Counted from the stretch's first letter, positions 53,728 to 63,133 are shown. The stretch: 64,000 nt of DNA from Acidobacteriota bacterium (GCA_025353165.1 JANXRE010000019.1:1-64000), one strand, 5' to 3'. Numbers and translations: made by a program. Notes: generated by a model from the letters alone, not told the origin.

Positions 53728-53769
53728 TAGTCGGGGCGGGGCGATTTGAACGCCCGACCCCCTGCGCCC
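53728..53769 (-). other. 3' end fragment of tRNA-Pro (possible integration scar)
   Basis: Read on the minus strand, the sequence contains a T-arm (GGGCG-TTCAAAT-CGCCC) and then CGCCCCG-A-CTA. CGCCCCGACCA is the 3' acceptor end of bacterial tRNA-Pro. The anticodon arm and 5' half are missing. tRNA 3' ends are the usual attachment sites of integrative elements, so this looks like an att remnant left by an element. Confidence 0.6.
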
Positions 53770-54143
53770 ATAACAGGTGATTCCCCTCACCTGTTGCACG
53801 TTAGCTAACAATTTCGACTACAACGCCGACCCCGAAATCCACCGAAGCTTGCCAAGCCGCTGAACAGAGGGGACATTCTCATGCTCCGACGTCCGAGGAG
53901 AGCACCTGTTGTTGCGGCGGGGGCGGGCGCTATGGGATTTTCACACCGGCGTTGACAAGACGGCCAAATTTCTTCAAAAGAGGCGTTTACGCCACGCCAG
54001 GCTGGATTGCTAGTGGGAAGTCTGTCCTCGTGAGGTATCAACTTGGAGCTTGTATCGTGTCGTGCTCCTAATCTCCGGCCGTTCGGCCGGCCAGTGCAAA
54101 CTGCGAGGACAAGGCTGCACCACACCGGCGTTCTCGATTGTGG
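53770..54143. other. Intergenic region, no clear gene
   Basis: About 370 bases between the tRNA scar and a TPR fragment. It contains a short palindrome ACAGGTGA...TCACCTGT (about 53773-53791). Open frames in it carry no family signature. Confidence 0.45.
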
Positions 54144-54322
54144 CGTGATACGCGTAGATGGGTGATTCCCGCCCAAGGTTTGAAGCGCCCCTCCCAGGGC
54201 GCGGCGAAAGAGCGGCTCGGCCTCGGCATACTCGCCCTGGCTTTCGAGCAAGCCCGCCAGATTGCTGACCGAGGCGAGCGTATGGGGATGCTCCTTGCCC
54301 GGCACGCACTCACTGGGTGGCG
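54144..54322 (-). pseudogene. Fragment of a tetratricopeptide (kinesin-light-chain-like) repeat protein
   Basis: The minus-strand frame reads KEHPHTLASVSNLAGLLESQ then GEYAEAEPLFRRALGGALQT, a textbook TPR_10 repeat of the kind found in large bacterial regulators. Only one and a half repeats remain; both ends run into unrelated sequence and no proper start exists. It is a relic. Confidence 0.65.
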
Positions 54323-54342
54323 GGTTCTAGCTCTAGCTGGCG

Positions 54343-55113
54343 CTACACGGCTCGAAACAGCAGCAGATCCAGACTGAACGTCAGTTGCATCGCCTCAGCC
54401 GGCGTGGATCGTATCGGCCGGTAGATCGAGTGCAAAACGTCGTGAACAGCGGCCGCGTCGAGGTCTGCCGCTGTCGTAACGCGCCGCTGATTGGCGAGCG
54501 TGAACGCGCGAGCGAAGGTCTCGACGGTTCGGGCCACCCGGTCACGCCCCGCGCCGCGCAACTCGATCAGATCTTCCGGCGCGGGAACGGCGACCAGAAG
54601 CCGGCCATTCTCGCGCAGGACACGCCGGAACTCGCTGGCATTCATCCGCGCTGTGATCGACAGCACGATTGAGAACGATCCATCCGCGAACGGCACGAAG
54701 CGATCGGCATTGGCCACGATCCACTCGCACTTGGGGTACCGCCGCGCCGCCGCATCCACGGCCGGGATCGAGATATCCACCCCATGCGCACTAAACCCGG
54801 TCCGGCGAGCGAGGCTGCCTAGGTAAAACCCGTCCCCGCACCCGGCGTCGAGAACCATGTCGCCCGCCGACGCGCCCAGCATCTCCGCGATCGCGTTGAG
54901 CAGCGGCCCGGTCGCGCCGCCGTCGTGCAATCGCCGCCGCGCCGCCAGCGCCGCCACCGTGTCGCCCGGCTGCTTCGATCGCCGGTCCTGCGGCTGGAGC
55001 AAATTGACGTATCCGCTGCGCGCGACGTCGAACGAATGGCCGCGCGCGCAGACGACGCGCCGCGCCTCGCGCACGAGCGCCAGGCGGCAATCGCGGACGG
55101 GGCAGAGCAGCAT
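54343..55113 (-). CDS. rlmA: 23S rRNA (guanine-N1)-methyltransferase, RlmA family
   Basis: 256 residues. The N-terminal zinc site is Cys4, Cys9, Cys22 and His26 (CPVRDCRL... RVVCARGHSFD), followed by SGYVNLLQPQDRRSKQPGDTVAALAARR, which is diagnostic of RlmA/RrmA. The S-adenosylmethionine domain has VLDAGCGDGFYLGSLA and GVDISIPAVDAAARRYP. It methylates a guanine in helix 35 of 23S rRNA (G745 or G748 depending on the group). Divergent from uvrA with 32 bases between starts, so their promoters overlap. Confidence 0.9.
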   Translation of the reverse strand: MLLCPVRDCRLALVREARRVVCARGHSFDVARSGYVNLLQPQDRRSKQPGDTVAALAARRRLHDGGATGPLLNAIAEMLGASAGDMVLDAGCGDGFYLGSLARRTGFSAHGVDISIPAVDAAARRYPKCEWIVANADRFVPFADGSFSIVLSITARMNASEFRRVLRENGRLLVAVPAPEDLIELRGAGRDRVARTVETFARAFTLANQRRVTTAADLDAAAVHDVLHSIYRPIRSTPAEAMQLTFSLDLLLFRAV

Positions 55114-55145
55114 GGCCCCCTTATAATAGAGGAAGCCCTCTCCTC

Positions 55146-57986
55146 GTGTCCTCCGATTCCATCGTCATTCGCGGCGCCCGCGTTCACAACCTGAAGAACG
55201 TCACCGTTGCGCTTCCACACAACCAGTTGACCGTCGTCACCGGCGTCTCCGGATCGGGCAAGAGCTCGCTGGTGTTCGACACCGTCTACGCCGAAGGGCA
55301 GCGCCGCTACGTCGAATCGCTCTCCTCCTACGCGCGCCAATTCCTCGAGCGCATGGAGAAGCCGGATGTGGACGAGATCGAGGGCATCGCGCCGCCCATT
55401 GCCATCAAGCAGAAAAACACCACGCGCAATCCGCGTTCCACGGTCGGCACCAGCACCGAGCTGTACGATTTCCTGCGCCTGCTCTGGGCGCGCATCGGCC
55501 GGACGTACTGCCCCAACTGCGGCATCCGCGTTCTCCGCGATACCGTGGACCGCGTCGCCGAGGCCATGATGGGCCAGCCCGCCGGCTCGCGCTGGTACGC
55601 GCTGTTCCCCATTCACGCCCCCAAGCAAACGGCGCAGTTGCGCGATCACCTGTTCGAACTGCGCAAGAAGGGGTTTAGCCGCCTGTATCAGACCGGCCGT
55701 ACCTTCGAGTTCTCCAGTCCCGAGTCCCTGCTGGACATCAATTTCAGCCAGCCGGTCTTCGCGCTGGTGGACCGCCTCTCGATCGGCGGCGACCTGCATC
55801 AGCGGCTCGTCGACACCACCGAAATTTGCTACCGCGAAGCCGGCGAAATCGTATTCCAGAGCGCGACCGGCGAGGAGTCGCTCCGGTTCAGCGAGAAGTT
55901 CGCCTGCAAGACCTGCGGCAAGGAGTTCGTCACGCCGGAGCCGAGCCTGTTCAGCTTCAACTCTCCGTTCGGCGCGTGCCGCCGCTGCCAGGGTTTCGGC
56001 AATACCATCGATTACGACCTGGACCGGGCGATCCCCGACCGCAGCCTGTCGCTTCAAAACGGCGCAGTCGACCCTTGGACCAAGCCGCAGCACGCCTGGG
56101 CGTACGAGGAGATGCGCAAGAACCACCGCAACCGGATCCGCTGGAACGTTCCCGTTTCCCAACTCACCGGGGAAGAGCGCGGCTTCCTGGACGAGCAAAT
56201 CCGCGAGTACTTCAAGGAAGTGGAAAAAAAGAAGTACAAGGTGCACGTGCGCGTATTCTTGAGCCGCTATCGAGGCTACGCGCAATGCCCCGAGTGCCAC
56301 GGCGCGCGTCTTCGCCCGGAAGCGCTGAACATCCGCGTCAGCGGGAAGACGATGGGCGACGTCGTGAAGATGAACATCGCGCGCGTGCAGGAATTCTTCG
56401 GCGCGCTGGAGGTGACGCCCGAGGAATCCGCGGTCGCCGATAAAGTGCTCGTCGAAATCCGGCAGCGGCTCAAATTTTTGAACGACGTCGGCCTCGAATA
56501 CCTCACGCTGGACCGGCTCTCGGCGACGCTATCGGGCGGCGAGGCGCAGCGCATCGTGCTGGCTACCTGCCTGGGATCGCGTCTGGTCGGCGCGACGTAC
56601 GTGCTCGACGAGCCATCCATCGGATTGCACTCGCGGGACACCGGCCGCCTGATCCGAATCCTGGAAGAACTTCGCGATCTCGGCAACACCATCGTCGTGG
56701 TGGAACACGACGCGGACGTGATGCGCTCGGCCGATCACATCGTGGACATGGGACCGGGTGCCGGGGAAAACGGCGGGCGCATTGTGTTCGAGGGTTCGTA
56801 CAAACAGATCACGGCGGACTCGAACGGCTCGCTGACTGGCCGCTATCTCCGGGGAGACCTGCGCGTATCCGCCCCGGCGCAGCGGCGTCGCGTGAATCCG
56901 AAGCGCACGATCCGTTTTTCGGGCGCGCGGGTGAACAACCTAAAGAATATTGATGTGGATCTGCCGCTGAACATGATGGTCGCGGTGACGGGCGTATCCG
57001 GATCCGGCAAGTCCTCACTGGTGCACGAGGTGATGTACAAGGCGCTGGAGCGGCGGCTCGGGCGCGCGGAGGCCCCGTCGAATGGCGACGATTTCGGGCC
57101 AGCGGAAAAACTGGTCTGTGCGCGAGTGGAGCGCGCGGACTTGCTGACGGACATTACCATGGTGGACCAGTCGCCGATCGGACGGACGCCGCGCTCGAAC
57201 CCGGTGACTTACATCAAGGCGTTCGATATAATCCGCGACCTGTTCGCGTCCACCACCGAGGCCGACCGCCGGGGCTATACGCCCGGCCATTTTTCATTCA
57301 ACATTCCGGGCGGCCGCTGCGAAGCGTGCCAGGGCGACGGGACCGTGACCGTCGAGATGCAGTTTCTCGCCGACGTCGAGCTGGTTTGCGAGGAATGCCG
57401 CGGCACGCGCTACAAGCAGAGCGTGCTGGAGGTCCGCTACAAGGGGCTCAACGTTCACGAGGCGCTGAAGCTCACGGTAAAGGAAGCGCTGGGGTTCTTC
57501 CACGACACTCCGCGGCTGGTGAACCGGCTGAAGGTGTTGAACGATGTCGGGCTGGGCTATCTCCGGCTGGGCCAGTCCGCGACCACGCTGTCAGGCGGCG
57601 AGGCGCAGCGGGTAAAACTCGCGGCTCACTTGGCGCAAGCCACCTGCGAAGGCACGCTGTTCATCTTCGATGAGCCGACCACGGGCTTGCATTTCGACGA
57701 CATCGCGAACCTGCTGGATGCGTTTCAACGGCTGATCGCGAACGGTGGGAGCATCCTGATCATCGAGCACAACCTGGATGTGATCCGCGCGGCGGATTGG
57801 GTGATCGATCTGGGCCCGGAAGGCGGAGACGGAGGCGGGCGCATCGTGGCGCAAGGCACGCCGGAGCAGATTGCGGTGGCACCCGGTTCGTACACCGGGC
57901 ACTTCCTGAGGGCCGGGGAACCGGCGGCTATTTCCCCCGCCAAAAGTCCGCGTCCTCCGCGGCGAACGCGTCCGATACGAAGCTGA
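55146..57986 (+). CDS. uvrA: Excinuclease ABC subunit A
   Basis: 946 residues from a GTG at 55146; length fits UvrA. Two ATP-binding cassettes: Walker A GVSGSGKSSL at about 33-42 and again in the second half, with signature motifs RLSATLSGGEAQRI and ATTLSGGEAQRVKL. Zinc-finger cysteines are in YCPNCG, CKTCGKEF, CRRCQGFG, CPECHGARL, CEACQGDG and CEECRGTRY. It recognises helix-distorting DNA damage and loads UvrB in nucleotide-excision repair. Not linked to uvrB or uvrC here. Confidence 0.96.
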   Translation: MSSDSIVIRGARVHNLKNVTVALPHNQLTVVTGVSGSGKSSLVFDTVYAEGQRRYVESLSSYARQFLERMEKPDVDEIEGIAPPIAIKQKNTTRNPRSTVGTSTELYDFLRLLWARIGRTYCPNCGIRVLRDTVDRVAEAMMGQPAGSRWYALFPIHAPKQTAQLRDHLFELRKKGFSRLYQTGRTFEFSSPESLLDINFSQPVFALVDRLSIGGDLHQRLVDTTEICYREAGEIVFQSATGEESLRFSEKFACKTCGKEFVTPEPSLFSFNSPFGACRRCQGFGNTIDYDLDRAIPDRSLSLQNGAVDPWTKPQHAWAYEEMRKNHRNRIRWNVPVSQLTGEERGFLDEQIREYFKEVEKKKYKVHVRVFLSRYRGYAQCPECHGARLRPEALNIRVSGKTMGDVVKMNIARVQEFFGALEVTPEESAVADKVLVEIRQRLKFLNDVGLEYLTLDRLSATLSGGEAQRIVLATCLGSRLVGATYVLDEPSIGLHSRDTGRLIRILEELRDLGNTIVVVEHDADVMRSADHIVDMGPGAGENGGRIVFEGSYKQITADSNGSLTGRYLRGDLRVSAPAQRRRVNPKRTIRFSGARVNNLKNIDVDLPLNMMVAVTGVSGSGKSSLVHEVMYKALERRLGRAEAPSNGDDFGPAEKLVCARVERADLLTDITMVDQSPIGRTPRSNPVTYIKAFDIIRDLFASTTEADRRGYTPGHFSFNIPGGRCEACQGDGTVTVEMQFLADVELVCEECRGTRYKQSVLEVRYKGLNVHEALKLTVKEALGFFHDTPRLVNRLKVLNDVGLGYLRLGQSATTLSGGEAQRVKLAAHLAQATCEGTLFIFDEPTTGLHFDDIANLLDAFQRLIANGGSILIIEHNLDVIRAADWVIDLGPEGGDGGGRIVAQGTPEQIAVAPGSYTGHFLRAGEPAAISPAKSPRPPRRTRPIRS

Positions 57987-58553
57987 GGCGCGGCTCCATC
58001 CGGAACAGCATGCGCTCGCGCGTCAGTTCGATCTGCGCGGCGATTTTTGCGCCGGCGTCGGCCGGGGCGCGAACGGCGGCGTCCGGTTGCTTCAGCGTGG
58101 CCAGCGGAGACAAAAACACATACGTTCCCGATGGCCCTCCGGAAGCAACCTGATAGGCGATCTCCGGCCGATCGGCATCAGCCGGATCGCCTCTTCAGAG
58201 CGATGGCTCAGCCCCGGCCGGTACACCGCGATGGCGGTCGCGGATAGCGGCAGGTAGTCGAGGGGAGCATCGCCTCGCGACCCGGCAAGAGATAGCGCCG
58301 AGTCGACGGCTTCCAGGCTGGCAAGCGAGTCATGTCCCTCGATGAGCCACGCTTCCGGCGGGCCGGAAATCGAAGTCAGCCCCAGGACATTCACCTCCGT
58401 TCTTCCGTCGGCGTACGGCTGGATCAGGTTCTGCGCCGCCGCTCGGGCCGGGTGCCGAAGAATACGGATCATCGCGAATGGCTCGCCCGGGGCCTGCGCC
58501 AGCGCGCACGCCGCGGCGGCCGTGAGAAATATCGTCTTCCGCCATATACTCAT
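57928..58553 (-). pseudogene. Secreted unknown protein split by a frameshift
   Basis: A signal peptide (MSIWRKTIFLTAAAACALAQ) opens at 58553. The first frame gives AMIRILRHPARAAAQ, then SISGPPEAWLIEGHDSLAS and LPLSATAIAVYRPGLSHRSEEAI. Between about 58140 and 58190 the coherent sequence switches frame to EIAYQVASGGPSGTYVFLSP and continues to 57928 (LTRERMLFRMEPRLSFVSDAF, ending ADFWRGK). One base gained or lost explains it. The family is an acidobacterial unknown, about 205 residues when joined. Its start is only 6 bases from the ATG of the divergent SGNH hydrolase. It overlaps the uvrA 3' end by 59 bases. Confidence 0.6.
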
Positions 58554-58559
58554 AATTTA

Positions 58560-59798
58560 ATGACGAAGCCACTTGTCTGTCTGTTGACCCTCGCCGCGTC
58601 TCTCGCGGCGCAAGGGCAGTTTTACCTCAAGAACGGCGATCGGGTCGTCTTCTACGGCGACAGCATCACCGACCAGCGCCTCTACACGACGTTCGTCGAG
58701 AGCTACGCCGTCACCCGTTTTCCCGAGATGGATGTTGCGTTCGTCCACTCCGGCTGGGGCGGAGACCGCGTATCGGGCGGCGGCGGTGGCCTCATCGATA
58801 CGCGCCTCAGCCGCGATGTCTACGCCTACCATCCGACCGTGATGACCGTCATGCTGGGGATGAACGACGGAAGCTATCGCACCTTCGACCAGCCGATTTT
58901 CGACGAATTCGCCGGAGGCTACCGGCACATCGTGACCAGCGTGAAGACGGCCGTGCCGGGCATTCGCATGACGCTGATCGAGCCCTCGCCATACGACGAC
59001 GTCACGCGCCCGCCCACGTTCGAAGGCGGGTACAACCAGGTGCTGGTCCGCTACGGTCAGTTCATCAAGGACCTGGCCGCCAGGGAATCGCTGGATTTTG
59101 CCGACCTGAATACATATGTCGTCGCGGCACTGCAGAAAGCGCAGGCCCTCGACGCCGCGAAAGCGCCCGACCTTATCAAGGACCGCGTGCATCCCGGTCC
59201 GGGAGGCCATCTGCTGATGGCAGCGGCGCTGCTCAAAGCGTGGGGCGCGCCGGCCCTGGTCTCCTCCGTCGAGATCGACGGCGCGTCGGCGTCCGGCAAG
59301 AATTCCGCCGTCACGGACCTCACCGCGCAAAACGGAACGCTGCGCTGGAAGCAGACGGACAAGTCTCTGCCGATGCCGCTGGACTTCCAGGATGCGGGGA
59401 TCGCGCTGGCGTTGAAGTCGTCCGATTTCGTAGATACCCTCGATCGCGAAATGCTCCGGGTCTCCGGCCTCGCCGCCCCGGCTTACGTTCTCAGCGTGGA
59501 TGGGGAGAAGATCGGAACGTTCAGCCGCGAAGAACTTGCCGCTGGAATCAACCTGGCTCCCTTACCGACGCCGATGTTGCGCCAGGCGCTCGCGGTCCAC
59601 GCGCTGACGCTCAAGCACAACAACCTTCACTTCGCGTGCTGGCGCCAGATCGAGATCCCGCTGGAGAACGACAGCCTGGGCCGCGTCGGGGACACGATGG
59701 CTGCGGTAGACGCCTTGGAGAACGAACTCATCGCGAAACAGCGCTCCGCGGCGCAGCCGAAGCCGCACGATTTCGTTCTGGCGCCCGCACCTCAGTGA
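58560..59798 (+). CDS. Secreted SGNH/GDSL hydrolase
   Basis: 412 residues from the ATG at 58560; the longer open frame lies antisense to the preceding gene. Signal peptide [18 protein letters not shown]. Catalytic blocks: FYGDSITDQ (nucleophile Ser), [11 protein letters not shown] (Gly), MLGMNDGSY (Asn) and [14 protein letters not shown] (Asp and His). This esterase family removes acyl groups from carbohydrates or lipids. An additional C-terminal domain of about 170 residues follows. Exported; substrate unknown. Confidence 0.88.
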   Translation: MTKPLVCLLTLAASLAAQGQFYLKNGDRVVFYGDSITDQRLYTTFVESYAVTRFPEMDVAFVHSGWGGDRVSGGGGGLIDTRLSRDVYAYHPTVMTVMLGMNDGSYRTFDQPIFDEFAGGYRHIVTSVKTAVPGIRMTLIEPSPYDDVTRPPTFEGGYNQVLVRYGQFIKDLAARESLDFADLNTYVVAALQKAQALDAAKAPDLIKDRVHPGPGGHLLMAAALLKAWGAPALVSSVEIDGASASGKNSAVTDLTAQNGTLRWKQTDKSLPMPLDFQDAGIALALKSSDFVDTLDREMLRVSGLAAPAYVLSVDGEKIGTFSREELAAGINLAPLPTPMLRQALAVHALTLKHNNLHFACWRQIEIPLENDSLGRVGDTMAAVDALENELIAKQRSAAQPKPHDFVLAPAPQ

Positions 59799-59800
59799 TG

Positions 59801-60270
59801 GTCAAGGATCGGGATCAGCACGCTCAGCGCGTCGTCGCTGAGAATGGTGCGGCTGGCGATCTGCGTGATGTAGCGGTTCTCCGATACCGCAATAGTCAGG
59901 CCCGCGAGGCGGGTGGCTGATGAACAGTTTCTCGCGCAACTCCTCGAGGACGGCGACTTTTCCTTACCCCGCGGGCACGCGGACGATCGACTCGATTTCG
60001 CCCGTGCGATCGTCGTAGCGGAAGCGGGTTCCGAAGATCCGGTCTTCCGGGACAATCCCCTCGAGCGCCGACTGGATCACCTCTTCGGGCGCGGCCGATA
60101 CCAAGTAGAACGAGAACCGGCTGCCATCGAGGCCTCCAGCATGTGCGACAAAAGGCGAATGTTTTGTTTCAGCCGGATTCGCTTTCCGGCCGCGATGAGG
60201 TACTCCTTCCGCACCTTCCGGTAGTCCGGGTCGTGGAGCAGCAGTTAGGCCAGCTCTCCGCCTTGGTATA
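59801..60270 (-). pseudogene. HAD-family phosphatase relic
   Basis: On the minus strand, from about 60240, the frame reads [69 protein letters not shown] and [12 protein letters not shown], then a stop in frame (about 59965), [11 protein letters not shown], and after a deletion [20 protein letters not shown] ending [13 protein letters not shown]. The Asp-containing motif IV segment expected between these last parts is missing. An internal stop plus a deletion and a frame change mark it as dead. It separates the SGNH hydrolase from the regulator at 60330. Confidence 0.7.
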
Positions 60271-60329
60271 CCAGATGGCCGGTTGACAGAACAGGTTGCC
60301 GTTTTAATGCGAAAGCTGTAATATCAGGT

Positions 60330-61418
60330 TTGACCAAGCATCAAGTGCTTTCCGACACGCTGGCAAAGGAACTCCTCGATGGACAGTACGATGCCGGACA
60401 GAAATTCCCGAGCGAATCGGCTCTGGTGAATCGGTTTGGCGTGTCCCGCGTGACAGTCGGCCACGCCGTACGCGAGTTGCAGAGACGAGGACTGGTGGAT
60501 CGGCGCGCCGGCTCCGGAACCTATGTGCGCGGATCGGCCCGCCCGGAGGCGACCGGGTTGGTGTTTGGCTTGCTCATCCCGAACCTCGGCGAGACGGAGA
60601 TCTTCGAGCCGATCTGCAGGGGAATGGCCAGCGCGCCGGAGGCGGCGAATCACGCGCTGCTGTGGGGGAACGCGGCTCAGGATCCGCTCGAGATCGAAGC
60701 GCAGTCATGGCAGTTGTGCCGGCAGTACGTGGCGCGGCGCGTGTCCGGCGTTTTCTTCGCGCCGGTCGAACTGACGCCGGGAAAAGACGGAGCGAACCGA
60801 GGCATCCTCTCGATGCTGGAGCAGGCGGCGATACCCGTAGTACTACTTGACCGATGCGTGCTACCCTACCCCGACCGCAGCGCGCACGATTTGGTGGGAA
60901 TCGACAACCGGCGCGCCGGGTACGCGATCACGCGCCACTTTCTTCAACTGGGTTGCACGAGGATTATGTTCGCCGGGTATAAGGGATCGGCTTCGACAGT
61001 TGAGGCTCGCGCGGCCGGATACCGCGAGGCGCTGCTGGGGCACGACGCTGCCGTCGAGGGCGACCTGATCGCGGTACTCAAGCCTGGATTCGAAGACGAA
61101 ATTGAAGACGCAATCCGGGTGGCGCAGCCGCAAGCCATCGTCTGCGCCAACGATCGCACCGCCGGGCGCGTGATGCACGTTTTGTTAAAGGCCGGCTTCA
61201 AAATCCCGGGCGACATCCGGATCGCCGGCATCGACGACGTCGCCTATGCCTCGCTGCTGCCGGTTCCGCTCACCACGGTGCGCCAGCCGTGCAACGACAT
61301 CGGCGAAGTCGCGCTGGCCGCGATGCTGGAACGAATCGCGCATCCCGAGATGCCGGTGCGCGACATCCTGCTGAATGCGCGCCTGGTGGTGCGGCAATCC
61401 TGCGGGGCCGGCCGGTGA
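60330..61418 (+). CDS. Transcriptional regulator: GntR-type DNA-binding domain with LacI-type sensor
   Basis: 362 residues from a TTG at 60330. The N-terminal winged helix (SDTLAKELLDGQYDAGQKFPSESALVNRFGVSRVTVGHAVRELQRRGLVDRRAGSGTYV, in two parts) is GntR. After about residue 75 there is a periplasmic-binding-protein-like sensor (VFGLLIPNLGETEIFEPICRG, GIDDVAYASLLPVPLTTVRQP) as in LacI/AraR-type regulators. It probably senses a sugar. TTGACA at 60283 is a good -35 match but no clear -10 follows. The stop overlaps the TSUP permease start by 4 bases, so this regulator likely controls its own partner. Confidence 0.9.
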   Translation: MTKHQVLSDTLAKELLDGQYDAGQKFPSESALVNRFGVSRVTVGHAVRELQRRGLVDRRAGSGTYVRGSARPEATGLVFGLLIPNLGETEIFEPICRGMASAPEAANHALLWGNAAQDPLEIEAQSWQLCRQYVARRVSGVFFAPVELTPGKDGANRGILSMLEQAAIPVVLLDRCVLPYPDRSAHDLVGIDNRRAGYAITRHFLQLGCTRIMFAGYKGSASTVEARAAGYREALLGHDAAVEGDLIAVLKPGFEDEIEDAIRVAQPQAIVCANDRTAGRVMHVLLKAGFKIPGDIRIAGIDDVAYASLLPVPLTTVRQPCNDIGEVALAAMLERIAHPEMPVRDILLNARLVVRQSCGAGR

Positions 61419-62179
61419 CGCCCGCACATGCGGCCTTGGCGTTCGGCGCGGCGTTCGCGGCCGGGATGATCAATGCCGTGGCGGGCGGCGGCACGCTCGT
61501 GTCGTTCCCCGTCCTGATCTGGCTGCGGTTGACCCCGGTGATTGCGAACGCTACCAGCACGGTGGCGATCTGGCCGGCGACGCTCGGCGGCATGTACGGT
61601 TACCGGCGCGAGCTGCGGACGGTGGAACCGGCGCTGCTGGCGCTGATAGTGCCGAGCCTGACGGGCGGCATCGCGGGCGCGCTGCTATTGCGGTGGACGC
61701 CGCCCGCGACCTTCGAGGTCCTGGTACCTTACCTGATTCTGTTCGCGACAATTCTCTTCGCGATTCAGGAGCCGGTGCAGAGAGCGCTCCGGCCGGAAGG
61801 CCACCCGGCGCACCGGTCGGTCCGCTGGCTCGGCGGCGCGATGGCCTTTCAATTTTTCGTGGGGCTGTACGGCGGATACTTCGGCGCGGGCATCGGCATC
61901 CTGATGCTGGCGGCGCTCAGCATCCTGGGCATGAAAGACATTCACCAGATGAACGGGCTGAAGAACTTCTTCGGGATGTGCATCAACGGCGTGGCGGCCC
62001 TGTATTTCATCTGGGCGCACATGGTGTACTGGCCGGACGTGGTGGTGATGGCGATCGGGGCGGTGGCGGGCGGATATGGCGGCGCGGGGATGGCGAGGCG
62101 GATCGGGCGGGTGGCGGTGCGCCGCATGGTGATCCTGATCGGGCTTGGGATGGCACTGTCGCTTTTCCTAAGAAAGTAA
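61415..62179 (+). CDS. TSUP-family membrane permease (TauE/SafE-like)
   Basis: 254 residues from a GTG at 61415 that overlaps the regulator stop. About seven to eight hydrophobic helices; the first is AALAFGAAFAAGMINAVAGGG with the family motif INAVAGGGTLVSFPVLI, and the repeat signature FFVGLYGGYFGAGIGILMLAAL is in the second half. These proteins move organosulfur compounds, sulfite or other organic anions. The substrate is not known; coupling to a sugar-type regulator is unusual. Confidence 0.88.
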   Translation: MTPAHAALAFGAAFAAGMINAVAGGGTLVSFPVLIWLRLTPVIANATSTVAIWPATLGGMYGYRRELRTVEPALLALIVPSLTGGIAGALLLRWTPPATFEVLVPYLILFATILFAIQEPVQRALRPEGHPAHRSVRWLGGAMAFQFFVGLYGGYFGAGIGILMLAALSILGMKDIHQMNGLKNFFGMCINGVAALYFIWAHMVYWPDVVVMAIGAVAGGYGGAGMARRIGRVAVRRMVILIGLGMALSLFLRK

Positions 62180-62243
62180 AGAAAAGTAAGCCTGCATAAC
62201 TTATCGGACCAGGCGGCGTCATAACAAATGAGGACCAAAACAC

Positions 62244-62702
62244 ATGACCTTTCGCAACATTTTTCTCTCCGGGCTGCTGGTGGCCGGGTTAGCCGCCGCT
62301 CAGTCTGCTCCCGCCGCTCCGCCCCCGGGCCACCACGGCGGCGGGCATGGCGGAATGTTGAGCGAACTTCAGCTTAACGACGCCCAACAGACTCAGCTTC
62401 ACCAGATCATGCAGGACACGCACGCGGCCGCCGACCCGATCCAGGCACAGGCCAAGGCCATCCACGAGCAACTCTTCACTGCCGTGAAAAGCGGCGCGAC
62501 GGATGCGCAGATCGATCAGTTGTCCAATCAGGCGGGCGTGCTTCACGCGCAGATGACCGCGCTCCACACCAAGGCAATCGCGAAGGTTTACGCGCTGCTG
62601 ACGCCCGACCAGAAGACGAAGGCCGACGCCATGGGCAGCCGCTTTCTGATGATGGGCCCCGGACCGATGGGCCACGGGCCGCACCCGCCCACCGACCACT
62701 AG
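62244..62702 (+). CDS. Periplasmic Spy/CpxP-like protein
   Basis: 152 residues. Signal peptide MTFRNIFLSGLLVAGLAAAQ; the mature protein has a His/Gly-rich beginning (PPGHHGGGHGGM) and the helical core LQLNDAQQTQLHQIMQDTHA...VYALLTPDQKTKADAM, as in Spy, CpxP and related heavy-metal-resistance proteins (LTxxQ motif). These are envelope-stress chaperones or metal-binding proteins. It is 64 bases after the TSUP gene. Metal or chaperone role cannot be separated by sequence. Confidence 0.82.
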   Translation: MTFRNIFLSGLLVAGLAAAQSAPAAPPPGHHGGGHGGMLSELQLNDAQQTQLHQIMQDTHAAADPIQAQAKAIHEQLFTAVKSGATDAQIDQLSNQAGVLHAQMTALHTKAIAKVYALLTPDQKTKADAMGSRFLMMGPGPMGHGPHPPTDH

Positions 62703-62705
62703 TTT

Positions 62706-63035
62706 TTAGCGGGATAGGCGCCGGGGATCGAGAAGATGCTGCGGCTTAAAACGTTGCGGAGACCATTTCGAATCCGGCGCAAATTCCACACCGATAAAGT
62801 ACCCGGTTTCGCGGAAGACGCAGTACCGAACCACGCCGCATAGGTCTCCCTGGGCGTGGGCGATCCGCAGGCTGGAGCGCAGCGGAATGGGCCGCTCCAC
62901 TTGAATACATGCGCCGGACTCGGAGATGTCCTCCAGGTTGGCGACTGTTTGCCGGGCGGGTCCGAGATCGTCCACCCAATCGACGTTCACCAGATCCGCG
63001 CACATCATTCGGGGTTCGTAGCGCCGCTCCATCAT
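62706..63035 (-). CDS. PilZ-domain protein
   Basis: 109 residues. RRYEPR near the start and EDISESGACIQVE correspond to the RxxxR and D/NxSxxG motifs that bind cyclic di-GMP in PilZ domains. It is a single-domain protein, likely a c-di-GMP adaptor. Convergent with the Spy-like gene and divergent from the amine oxidase gene. Confidence 0.82.
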   Translation of the reverse strand: MMERRYEPRMMCADLVNVDWVDDLGPARQTVANLEDISESGACIQVERPIPLRSSLRIAHAQGDLCGVVRYCVFRETGYFIGVEFAPDSKWSPQRFKPQHLLDPRRLSR

Positions 63036-63133
63036 ACCTATCTTAGCTATCGGCCAAAATCGCTCCTACAATGCGCGGCGCGCCCTGGGAAAAACACCTT
63101 ACTATCGCTAGGATAGCGTGTTACTTTTATGGA

